A stretch of DNA of 64,000 nt from Rufibacter ruber. GTDB taxonomy: Bacteria > Bacteroidota > Bacteroidia > Cytophagales > Hymenobacteraceae. Where the stretch lies: the NCBI RefSeq assembly GCF_001647275.1, contig NZ_LRMM01000006.1, forward strand, positions 1 to 64,000, in the 5' to 3' direction. The notes under the pieces are model-generated. The model was not told the DNA's origin, searched no databases, and saw only the letters and a program-made list of their open reading frames with translations. A program made the translations under genes and the position numbers. Shown here piece after piece: positions 1-7,393 of the stretch (its first letter is position 1; every line of letters begins with the position of its first letter).

Positions 1-34
1 CGGGCCTGTTTGCATAAAAACAGGCCCGAAACGG
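1..34. repeat. HP40 hairpin copy 1 (cut by window start)
   Basis: The arms CGGGCCTGTTT and AAAACAGGCCCG pair around a short loop. The outer part of the left arm lies outside the window, but the right side continues with AAACGG as in other copies. It lies upstream of dprA. Confidence 0.8.
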
Positions 35-77
35 TTAATCAACCCCATCTGGTTCTTCATAATCTTACGTATTTCCT

Positions 78-155
78 GACTTAGGACCTAAGACTCAGGA
101 CTCAGAACTTTCCAATGGCATGACCCAGGACTCTAGACACAGAATTCAGGACTCA
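78..155. repeat. Degenerate GACTCAGGACT-type stutter tract
   Basis: Words such as GACTCAGGACTCAGAAC, GACCCAGGACTC and TTCAGGACTC recur imperfectly. The tract runs across the proposed dprA start codon, so the first dozen or so residues of DprA are encoded by low-complexity sequence. Confidence 0.6.
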
Positions 156-1271
156 AATCCTTCGGATTTACTCTACCAGGTGGCCCTCCCCATCATTCCG
201 CAGGTGGGTGGCGGGACGGCGCGTACTTTGGTGAAGTATTTCGGCTCTGCCGAAGAAGTGTTCACTGCCCTGCCTGAGCAGTTGAGCGCGGTGCCTGGCA
301 TTGGGAAAATTCTGCTGAAAAATATCCTGGAAAAAAAAGCAGCAGCTTTGCGCGAAGCCGAGGCCACCATTCTGCGGGCAGAGGCCGAACAGGTGCAACT
401 TCTGTATTTCACCAATCCGGCGTACCCTGAACGCCTCCGGAACGTACCAGACGCCCCGCTCCTGCTCTACTACAAGGGCACCGCAGATTTGAATGCGCAG
501 AAAGTCATTAGCATTGTGGGCACCCGTCAATGCACAGAGTATGGGCGGGTGGTGACTGAACAGATTGTGCAAAGCCTGGTGCAGCATGAGGCCCTGGTGG
601 TCAGTGGGCTCGCGTACGGCATTGACATTCTCGCGCACCGCGCCGCCCTATACGCGGGCCTGCCCACCGTGGGGGTCATGGCCAACAGCCTGGAGACCGT
701 CTACCCCACCGCCCACCAGCGCGATGCCGAAAGAATGGTACAGAACGGGGGCATTCTCTCTGAGTTTCCCTTCGGCACGAAACCAGATGCGCCTAGGTTC
801 CCCTCCCGCAACCGTATTATTGCCGGCATGGCCGACTGCACCATTGTGGTGGAATCTACCAGCAAAGGCGGTTCGTTGATTTCAGCTGACATTGCCCACA
901 GCTATGACCGCGAAGTGATGGCGGTGCCGGGACCTATCACCTCAGAGACTTCGCAGGGCTGCAACCAACTCATCAAAAGCCTGAAAGCGGTTCCTTATAC
1001 CAAGCCCAAAGACTTAGAGGAACTGCTGAACTGGGACAAGGCCCTGGCTCCCTTTGCGGCGCCCAAAGCGGCCAGAAACCTGGACCTTACGGGCTTTCCG
1101 GAAGATGAACAGCAGGTGCTGCGCATTTTACACCAGGCCGGCCCCACCCACATTGACGTCCTGAACCGCAATACGTCCCTGACCATGGGGCAGCTTTCAT
1201 CTGTGCTGTTCACGCTGGAGATGAGCGGCTTCATCAAAGCCATGCCCGGTAAATTGTACGCGCTCCTTTAA
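120..1271 (+). CDS. dprA: DNA-processing protein DprA (Smf)
   Basis: DprA binds incoming single-stranded DNA during natural transformation and loads RecA. The 383-residue product has a short N-terminal helical region (about 20-80), the Rossmann-like DprA core (about 85-290) and a C-terminal winged-helix-like domain (about 320-383). Core motifs are clear: GTRQCTEYGR, SGLAYGIDILAHRAAL, the LSEFPFG stretch, FPSRNRIIAGM, GGSLISADIA and AVPGPI. The ATG at 120 is the usable start, but the first ~16 residues (MTQDSRHRIQDS...) come from a stutter tract, so the biological N-terminus may begin nearer SDLLYQVAL. The class IV aminotransferase gene follows after 30 nt and may be cotranscribed. Identification is very secure; the exact start is not. 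Confidence 0.95.
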   Translation: MTQDSRHRIQDSNPSDLLYQVALPIIPQVGGGTARTLVKYFGSAEEVFTALPEQLSAVPGIGKILLKNILEKKAAALREAEATILRAEAEQVQLLYFTNPAYPERLRNVPDAPLLLYYKGTADLNAQKVISIVGTRQCTEYGRVVTEQIVQSLVQHEALVVSGLAYGIDILAHRAALYAGLPTVGVMANSLETVYPTAHQRDAERMVQNGGILSEFPFGTKPDAPRFPSRNRIIAGMADCTIVVESTSKGGSLISADIAHSYDREVMAVPGPITSETSQGCNQLIKSLKAVPYTKPKDLEELLNWDKALAPFAAPKAARNLDLTGFPEDEQQVLRILHQAGPTHIDVLNRNTSLTMGQLSSVLFTLEMSGFIKAMPGKLYALL

Positions 1272-1301
1272 TCCCTAATTCTCAATTTCTAATTAAAGAA
1301 G

Positions 1302-2120
1302 GTGTTCCTGCTCTACAACGGCCAATTACTTCCAGAAAATGAACTGCGCCTGCCGCTCAGCAACCGCGCGTTTCAGTACAATGACGGGTTCTTTGAAACC
1401 ATTATGGTGGCTCAGGGAAAGGTTCGGTTTTGGGCGGCGCATTGGGAAAGGATACAGGAAGCGGCACAGGTTCTGCAGATTGCTTTGCCTTTAGACCTCA
1501 CTGCGGAAAACCTGGCCCGGCAGATTCTCTTTCTTGCCCAAGAGAACCAATGCGGGTATCTGGCCCGGGTGAAGCTGAAAATCTGGCGTTCCGGAGAAGG
1601 GCTCTATACCCCCCCAACAGATGCCGCTGACTGGCTGCTCACTGCCCAACCGGCTCCCCTGTCCGCTGCCTCAGCGTTACAGGTGGGCCTATGCCAAACC
1701 GTGCGCACGGTTCCCTCCCCGTTTTCATCTTTCAAAGGAATCAACGCGCCCGTATATATATTGGCGAGCCGGGAGAAAACTCACAAGGGGTATGATGATC
1801 TGTTGTTACTGGACCCGCACGGAAATCTGTCCGAGCTGACCTTTTCCAACCTTTTCTGGGTGAAAGAAAACACCCTGTTTACGCCCGCCCTTGCAACCGG
1901 CTGCCTCAACGGGGTCCTGCGCCGGTCGCTCCTGGCCTGGGCCCTGAAAAACCAGTGGCAGACGCAGGAAGGCTTGTTTCCCATGGAAGACCTTCTGAAG
2001 GCTGAGCTAGTGTTTGCAGGAAATGTAACCGGATTGCGTGCAATAGCTTCACTAGAGCATCAGGCTTTACCCCAAGCAGAGGAACATTTGGCGAAACTGG
2101 AAAAAGTATTTCTAGGGTAG
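1302..2120 (+). CDS. Aminotransferase class IV (PabC/IlvE-like)
   Basis: This is a PLP-dependent fold-type IV enzyme of 272 residues, the usual family size. It starts MFLLYNGQLLPENELRLPLSNRAFQ-like, which is the conserved family opening, and has the FFETI segment. SSFKGINAP carries the likely Schiff-base lysine, and LSELTFSNLFWV carries the PLP-contacting glutamate. The C-terminal TGCLNGVLRRSLL segment is also typical. The family includes aminodeoxychorismate lyase (PabC), branched-chain and D-amino-acid aminotransferases. Sequence alone does not decide, although the short N-terminus favours a PabC-like role in folate synthesis. The start is GTG at 1302, preceded by AAAGAAG. An HP40 hairpin lies 8 nt after the stop. 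Confidence 0.85.
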   Translation: MFLLYNGQLLPENELRLPLSNRAFQYNDGFFETIMVAQGKVRFWAAHWERIQEAAQVLQIALPLDLTAENLARQILFLAQENQCGYLARVKLKIWRSGEGLYTPPTDAADWLLTAQPAPLSAASALQVGLCQTVRTVPSPFSSFKGINAPVYILASREKTHKGYDDLLLLDPHGNLSELTFSNLFWVKENTLFTPALATGCLNGVLRRSLLAWALKNQWQTQEGLFPMEDLLKAELVFAGNVTGLRAIASLEHQALPQAEEHLAKLEKVFLG

Positions 2121-2127
2121 GCACGTC

Positions 2128-2167
2128 CTGTTTTCGGGCTGTTTTTTTAAAAGGAGCCCAAAAACAG
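2128..2167. repeat. HP40 hairpin copy 2
   Basis: The left arm CTGTTTTCGGGCT pairs with the right arm AGCCCAAAAACAG. It starts 8 nt after the aminotransferase stop codon, and the inner T/A stretch is degenerate. Confidence 0.9.
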
Positions 2168-2320
2168 AAGCAGACGGCTTGTACCTAATCAAAGCAGAAA
2201 ATTAGCGGGGCTTCTTTAGCCGGCTTCATCTGCCCTGCCCAATCAATTCTTACAGGCTCCTCTGGTCACAACGGTACGCTTGCGCCATATATAGTGCAGG
2301 AAATGCAGTTGGTTGAACTT

Positions 2321-2361
2321 CTGTTTTTCGGCCTGTTTTTTAGAAAACAGGTCGAAAACAG
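2321..2361. repeat. HP40 hairpin copy 3
   Basis: The left arm CTGTTTTTCGGCCTGTTTT faces the right arm AAAACAGGTCGAAAACAG. It ends 6 nt before the stop codon of the minus-strand dipeptidase gene. The CG/CG step in the stem is conserved on both arms. Confidence 0.92.
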
Positions 2362-2366
2362 AGATT

Positions 2367-3584
2367 TTACTTCTTCGCCACCGGCTGCGGCTGGTTGGCT
2401 TCCCAGACCCGCAGGAAGTTACCGCCCAGAATTTTCTCAATGTCTTTCTTTTTGTAGCCGCGCTCCAGCAGCGCTTTGGTGATGAGCGGATAGGTGCTTA
2501 CATCGTCTAAGCCCACGGGGGCGGCCCCAATGCCGTCATAGTCAGATCCCAGGCCCACGTGATCTATCCCGGCTAGCTTCACCACGTGGTCAATGTGGTC
2601 AATGAGCAGCGAAATGGGCGGGTTGATGTGCTTTGACTCATCTGGGTACTTGTTGAAAAGGAGGTCTTTCAACGCCATGCCAGTGGTTCCCTGCGCCCGC
2701 AGTGACTTGATTTCTGCCTCATGTTTGCTCATGAAGGCCTTTATTCTTCTGGTGTAGGCGCTGTCTAAAAACTCAGAGAAGAAATTGATGTGGATCACGC
2801 CGCCGTTCTTGCCTACCGCCTGTATCTGGGCATCATTCAAATTACGGGGGTGCGGACTGAATTTTGCGGCGCAGCTGTGTGACACCAGCACGGGTTTGGC
2901 GGAAGTGTTCAGGGCGTCCCAGAACGTCTGTTCCCCCACGTGTGACAAATCTACGAGCATGCCCAGGTCGTTCATGCGGCGCACTACCTGCTTGCCAAAG
3001 TCATTCAGGCCTTTTTTGCCGTTGTACCCGGTTCCTTTGGTTTCATCGGCGGCAGAAGAGGCCCAGGCCGTGCTGTTGTTCCAGGTGAGGGTGAGGTAGC
3101 GAACGCCGCGGCGGTACAGGTGGTCCAGGTTGTCCAGGTTGTCTTCTATCATGTGGCCGCCCTCTACCCCGGTAAGCGAGGCAATTTTACCGGCTTTCAC
3201 CGCGGCGCGCGCCTGGGCAGGGGAAGAAACCAGCTGCAACTTATCTGGGTTGCGCCGCACTATGGCCTCCAGCGTGTCTATCTGGTCATTGGCATATTGA
3301 AAGGCGCGGCCGGGGCCGTAGGTTTCATCACAGAACACGGCAAAGACCTGCACATCTACCCCGCCCTTCTTCATGCGCGCCAGGTCAGTGTGTGCCTTTC
3401 CGGTGAGGTCGGTTTCAACCGAGTGCCCCTCAAAGACTACTTGCGACAGGACGTCATTGTGGGTATCTACCAGCACCGCCTTCTGGTGAAGGGTTTGGTA
3501 AGGGGTAGAGCAGGAAAAGAGCAAACCTGACAAACCTACAAGAAACGGCTTGGTGAAGTTACGGTGGAGCATAGGGTACATCAT
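2367..3584 (-). CDS. Membrane dipeptidase (peptidase family M19), lipoprotein
   Basis: This is a zinc-dependent dipeptidase of the renal dipeptidase family, which cleaves dipeptides and often D-residue-containing substrates. The N-terminus has a hydrophobic segment ending in LLFSC, a plausible lipobox, so the enzyme is probably anchored in an envelope membrane. Metal-site motifs are in place: DTHNDVL near residue 40, GVEGGHMIEDN, VDLSHVG, LVSHSCA and GLGSDYDGIG. The length of 405 residues fits the family plus a signal. Three in-frame ATGs lie within the first five or so codons (MMYPM), so the start may be a few codons downstream. The gene converges with the aminotransferase gene, with two HP40 hairpins between them. 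Confidence 0.93.
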   Translation of the reverse strand: MMYPMLHRNFTKPFLVGLSGLLFSCSTPYQTLHQKAVLVDTHNDVLSQVVFEGHSVETDLTGKAHTDLARMKKGGVDVQVFAVFCDETYGPGRAFQYANDQIDTLEAIVRRNPDKLQLVSSPAQARAAVKAGKIASLTGVEGGHMIEDNLDNLDHLYRRGVRYLTLTWNNSTAWASSAADETKGTGYNGKKGLNDFGKQVVRRMNDLGMLVDLSHVGEQTFWDALNTSAKPVLVSHSCAAKFSPHPRNLNDAQIQAVGKNGGVIHINFFSEFLDSAYTRRIKAFMSKHEAEIKSLRAQGTTGMALKDLLFNKYPDESKHINPPISLLIDHIDHVVKLAGIDHVGLGSDYDGIGAAPVGLDDVSTYPLITKALLERGYKKKDIEKILGGNFLRVWEANQPQPVAKK

Positions 3585-3694
3585 GAGGGAATTAGCAGTT
3601 CATAAAGCGTTTGGGTCCTCATTTTAGTTAAAACCTGCCAATTGCCAAAACCCACTGCCAAGTAAAATTTGCGCGGGAACGTACCTGCGGTTTT

Positions 3695-3730
3695 GTTTTC
3701 TGCCTGTTTTTCAAAAAGAAGGCCAGAAAC
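3695..3730. repeat. HP40 hairpin copy 4 (degenerate)
   Basis: GTTTTCTGCCTGTTTTT faces AAAAAGAAGGCCAGAAAC. The GTTTCTGG/CCAGAAAC pairing resembles that in copy 14, but the inner stem is disrupted. It lies 17 nt from the cupin gene stop. Confidence 0.7.
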
Positions 3731-3747
3731 ACCCTAGCCCGTCTGTG

Positions 3748-4107
3748 TCAAATGCTTTCCAGGGAAGGCCTGGTGAGCCTGTTTTGCTCATTGCCTGTGT
3801 TCAGCGTAGAGGCAGGTTCAAAGAGCAGCACACTTACCTCTTCCTCGGCCACCGGCCTATGTTCCACCCCTTTGGGCACTATCAGAAATTCGCCCTCCTG
3901 CAGCTCAAGGGTTTTGTCTCTGAACTCTATTTTCAACGTTCCCTGCACCACCAGAAACAACTCATCTTCGTGTTCATGGTGGTGCCAGACAAAAGGCCCT
4001 TTAAATTTAGCCAGCTTTATGTGTTGCCCATTCAGTTCCCCCACTATTCTGGGGTTCCAGTGGTCTGAGAACAGGCTCAATTTCTCTGCCAGGTTGACCT
4101 TGTCCAT
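3748..4107 (-). CDS. Cupin domain protein
   Basis: This is a 119-residue single-domain cupin. Cupin motif 1 reads KGPFVWHHHEHEDELFLVV with a histidine cluster and glutamate that normally bind one metal ion. Motif 2 reads EFLIVPKGVEHRPVAEE with the final histidine. Small cupins of this kind are found as isomerases, dioxygenases and sugar-binding proteins, so no substrate can be assigned. The start is ATG at 4107 on the minus strand. Upstream lie about 100 nt of AT-rich sequence and then an HP40 copy. The neighbours give no pathway clue. Confidence 0.88.
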   Translation of the reverse strand: MDKVNLAEKLSLFSDHWNPRIVGELNGQHIKLAKFKGPFVWHHHEHEDELFLVVQGTLKIEFRDKTLELQEGEFLIVPKGVEHRPVAEEEVSVLLFEPASTLNTGNEQNRLTRPSLESI

Positions 4108-4211
4108 CTTCTTTCTTTTTAGGTACGGTTACGCTACTTTCTTCTGCATTTGGTACCCGAGAAGGTACTGCTAAAAGTAATAAAGGAATTAATAAAAGGG
4201 GAAAGGAAATG

Positions 4212-4250
4212 CGTTTTGGGCCTGATTTCTGAAAAACAGCCCAAAAACAG
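4212..4250. repeat. HP40 hairpin copy 5
   Basis: The left arm CGTTTTGGGCCTGATTTCT faces the right arm AAAAACAGCCCAAAAACAG. The outer ends differ (CG against CAG), and the GGGC/GCCC middle pairs. Confidence 0.9.
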
Positions 4251-4291
4251 AAACCTTTCCCCTTTTTAAATACAGATCTGTCTATAATAAA

Positions 4292-4320
4292 AGAAGCCTC
4301 TCATATTAGGAGAGGCTTCT
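4292..4320 (-). terminator. Intrinsic terminator of the 104-residue gene
   Basis: The stem AGAAGCCTCTC with GAGAGGCTTCT is followed on the minus strand by TTTATTATAG. It lies about 60 nt downstream of the minus-strand gene at 4378-4692. Confidence 0.8.
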
Positions 4321-4377
4321 AGGGTAGGCATAACGGGAAAGGCTTCATCTAACTGATTACTTCATGGTGAACAAATA

Positions 4378-4692
4378 CTAATGGGCAGCAGCGGTGCCTT
4401 GTTTGGCTTTACGTTGTTGTTTCAATTTATCTGCCAGGACATACACCTCTCCGTATTCCTGAGAGAATTTCTCTGCATTCTGCAACAGATGGTCTAGTTT
4501 GGAAACACCTCTGGCCGGCTCCTCATTATTCACCAAAGGGGAATAAATAGCAATGGCCGAAAAACTGGCAATGCCAATGTAGGTCAGTACAGTTAAAACA
4601 GCCATATCACTGTCTTGGCTAATCAAGGTCAAGGCAAAAATGCCCACAAAGAAACCGATAGCTACTAAAGAAGATCTAAAACTCTTTTTCAT
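4378..4692 (-). CDS. Small two-helix membrane protein (paralogue A)
   Basis: This is a 104-residue protein of unknown function. It has two predicted transmembrane helices: VAIGFFVGIFALTLI (about residues 10-25) and a second near residues 33-52 (VLTYIGIASFSAIAIY). A charged tail follows. The tail segment AEKFSQEYGEVYVLADKLKQ is nearly identical to that of the neighbouring paralogue at 5210-5536. The membrane segments have diverged much more, so selection appears to act on the tail. Both genes lie on the minus strand and each has its own terminator, so they are probably separate transcription units from a tandem duplication. I do not recognise a named family. Confidence 0.75.
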   Translation of the reverse strand: MKKSFRSSLVAIGFFVGIFALTLISQDSDMAVLTVLTYIGIASFSAIAIYSPLVNNEEPARGVSKLDHLLQNAEKFSQEYGEVYVLADKLKQQRKAKQGTAAAH

Positions 4693-5122
4693 GACGTCTG
4701 ATCATTAAGTTTAAACAATGTCTCCAGTACCTGAAGCAGTGGAGTCCTAAACTCTCAGGATACCTATATAATTCTTTCCGCTGGAAAACAGTTCCCTGAA
4801 ATGTTTAATGCTTTCTGTGCTAGATCATAGTTCTATTATTAGAATTATAACTTTTCAGAGGAAAATATTTATTTCAGAAGACGCAACTTTTTTAGAACTT
4901 ATGGGTGCGCCATAAACAGGAAGGAATTTACTGTCAGAAGTAGGGGTAGCCCAAAGACTGGCGAAAAGCAAATTGCCTTTAATGAAGATACAACTGATGA
5001 AAAATAATTAGAATTTTTTAAATGGGGAGGACACTTTCAACAAGAACTAATGTACGGCAACAACTATTGTCAAGGCCAGGCCTATGAAAAAGACGGCAGC
5101 AGAAGATGTCACTCAGAAACAA
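4693..5122. other. AT-rich intergenic region between paralogues A and B
   Basis: About 430 nt without a supportable gene. It should hold the promoter of the 4378-4692 gene. Short reading frames here have no family features. Confidence 0.6.
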
Positions 5123-5150
5123 AAATGCCTCCCTGTGAGAGGAGGCATTT
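5123..5150 (-). terminator. Intrinsic terminator of paralogue B
   Basis: The stem AAATGCCTCC with GGAGGCATTT is followed on the minus strand by TTGTTTCTG. It is 60 nt beyond the stop of the gene at 5210. Confidence 0.78.
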
Positions 5151-5209
5151 ACCGGAATGCAATATTGAAATCAGAAGTTGCAATAACTGCTCAAGCCTTA
5201 TGTGCTGGA

Positions 5210-5536
5210 TCAGGCAGGCCTGTTGGCAGCAATGGCGCCTTTTTTCTGTTTACGCTGTTGTTTCAGTTTATCTGCTAAAACATATACCTCGCCAAATTCC
5301 TGGGAGAATTTTTCAGCGTCATTCAGAACATGCTCCATTTTGGTGACAGCAGGTTTTTCCTTGGCTTTAAATAAAACGTCTTTGTAGATATAAGAAACCG
5401 CTAAGAAGCAAGACACGAACAAATAGGTGATGAACCTGAAGGCAGCTACATCGCTGTCGCTGGAGGTAAACACTATCAAAAATGTTCCGGCGAAGAAGGT
5501 TAATGAAATCAGCGTTGGATAATAGTTCTTTTTCAT
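5210..5536 (-). CDS. Small two-helix membrane protein (paralogue B)
   Basis: This 108-residue paralogue of the 4378-4692 gene has the same plan: MKKN start, a helix at about 10-25 (LISLTFFAGTFLIVF), a second helix at about 33-52, then a polar tail with KMEHVLNDAEKFSQEFGEVY followed by VLADKLKQQRK. The two tails match closely over about 30 residues. I chose the internal ATG at 5536 because it aligns with MKKS of paralogue A; an ATG two codons upstream (5542) is also possible. Function is unknown. A lysine-rich cytoplasmic tail could bind a partner or nucleic acid, but nothing here shows it. Confidence 0.75.
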   Translation of the reverse strand: MKKNYYPTLISLTFFAGTFLIVFTSSDSDVAAFRFITYLFVSCFLAVSYIYKDVLFKAKEKPAVTKMEHVLNDAEKFSQEFGEVYVLADKLKQQRKQKKGAIAANRPA

Positions 5537-5542
5537 AATCAT

Positions 5543-5835
5543 CTATAATTAAATTGTTCCACCTTCATCTTCAAGAATGCCGCAGCCAAAAAACTGCGCC
5601 TTCTCTTTATACTGAAATTATAATAAAAAGTTATTATTTTATTTTTTAAATACAAAATAGCTAACCCTATTTATTTGCATTCGTTGTTAAAATTGAAAAT
5701 AAAAGGGTTTTGGTGTTTTGATTTCACAGGGCCCAGTAGTTTTGCCCATCTTTTCTGGGGAGCACAGGTTTTCTACCTTTGTGGCCCTTCCCCAGCGTTT
5801 CTCGTAAGGGAGGGAAAACAGAAAAGACAACCTGT
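5543..5835. other. AT-rich divergent intergenic region before pncB
   Basis: About 290 nt between divergent genes. TACCTTTG at 5774-5781 matches the Bacteroidota -7 element TAnnTTTG, but no TTG is seen at the usual spacing, so it is only a weak promoter candidate for pncB. Confidence 0.45.
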
Positions 5836-7316
5836 ATGAGCCTTACCCAACGCTTCAGAACCTCCCTCGCGCTGTTAACCGATATGTACCAGCTGACCAT
5901 GGCCCAGGGCTACTGGAAGAAAGGCATGGCAGACCAGGAGGCGGTTTTCCATCTTTATTTCAGGAAGAACCCGTTCAAAGGCGGCTATACCCTTTGTGCT
6001 GGCCTGGAAGATGCCATTGACTTGCTCCAGAATTTCGGGTTCACTGAAGAAGATGTGGCCTACCTGGGCTCGTTGAAGGGAAGCCAAGGGCAGGTTCTGT
6101 TTGAAGAGGGGTTTCTGCAGCACCTGCGGGAGCTGCAGTTTACCTGTGACGTGGAAGCCATTCCTGAGGGCACGGCCGTTTTCCCCAATGAGCCGCTCCT
6201 GCGCATAAAAGGACCCATTCTGCAATGCCAACTGCTGGAAACCCCGCTGCTCACCATCTTGAACTTCCAGACACTGGTGGCCACCAAAGCCGCCCGGGTG
6301 GTAGACGCGGCGCAGGGAGACACCGTGATTGAATTTGGCATGCGGCGGGCTCAGGGGCCAGACGGGGCAATAAGTGCTGCCAGGGCGGCCTTTATAGGCG
6401 GCGTAAAGGCCACTTCCAATATGCTGGCGGGCAAGCTGTTTGCTATTCCGGTAAAAGGAACCCACGCCCATAGCTGGGTCATGTCCTTTGAACGGGAGTC
6501 AGAGGCGTTCTCTGCCTACGGTGACGTGTTCCCCCATGATTCTGTTTTTCTGGTAGACACCTACAACACCCTGGAAGGTGTGAAGAAAGCCATTGCCGTA
6601 GCCAGCAAGATGCGCGCGCAGGGCGGAGAGTTGAGAGGCATCAGGCTGGACTCCGGGGACCTGGCTTACCTAAGCATTGAAACCCGGAAGCTGCTGGATG
6701 CCGCCGGTTTTGAGAAGGTGGCCATTCTGGCCAGCAATGACCTGGATGAGCACCTGATTCAAAGCCTGAAGCTACAGGGGGCTAAGATTGACACCTGGGG
6801 GATTGGCACCAAGCTGGTGACGGCATATGATCAACCGGCGCTGGGAGGGGTGTATAAACTGGCGGCTTTAAAAAAGGATGATCAAGACTGGGAATACAAA
6901 CTCAAGCTCTCTGAGCAGCTGGTAAAAATCTCTACGCCCGGAATTCTGCAGGTGCGAAGGTTCTACCGGAACAACAGCCCCATTGGCGATATGATTTTCT
7001 CAGAACCCCAACAGGTGCAGGCGCCTCTACCATGGTGCACCCCAATGACCCTACCCAACGCAAAACCTTTCAGGATGACTGCACTTTTGAAGACCTGCTG
7101 GTCCCTGTCTTCCAGAAAGGGAAATTAACCTACACCTCTCCGTCATTGCTGGAAATTCAGGAGCGGGCTGCCCGGCAGGTGGCATTGCTGCATGAAACGT
7201 ACAGGAGGTTTCTGAACCCGCATATCTACAAGGTGGGGCTGGAGGCTCAACTCCATGAGAAGAAGATGGCGCTTATTGTGAAACTTAGGGAAGAAGGTGC
7301 CTCTCACAAGGAATGA
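5836..7316 (+). CDS. pncB: Nicotinate phosphoribosyltransferase, frameshifted near 7020
   Basis: PncB converts nicotinate and PRPP to nicotinate mononucleotide in NAD salvage. The start is ATG 5836 (MSLTQRF), with a TACCTTTG element about 60 nt upstream. Family motifs include LLTDMYQLTMAQGYW, GTHAHSWVMSF, FLVDTYNTLEG, RLDSGDLAYLS, ASNDLDE and WGIGTKLVTAYDQPALGGVYKL. The frame is broken at about 7018-7024: frame 1 runs to 7128 with unrelated residues, while the real C-terminus (STMVHPNDPTQRKTF onward) is in another frame. One extra G in GCAGGCGCC would read VQGASTMVHPND and give 493 residues, the expected size. Either the gene is inactivated or a base is missing from the sequence. Confidence 0.9.
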
Positions 7317-7352
7317 TGCCCGTTAATAGAGGGTAACCTGGTGCCGGGTTTT

Positions 7353-7390
7353 CTGTTTTCGGCCTGTTTTTCAGAAAACAGCGAAAACAG
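7353..7390. repeat. HP40 hairpin copy 6
   Basis: The left arm CTGTTTTCGGCCTGTTTT faces the right arm AAAACAGCGAAAACAG. It ends 3 nt before the histidine kinase stop codon (minus strand). Confidence 0.92.
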
Positions 7391-7393
7391 AAA

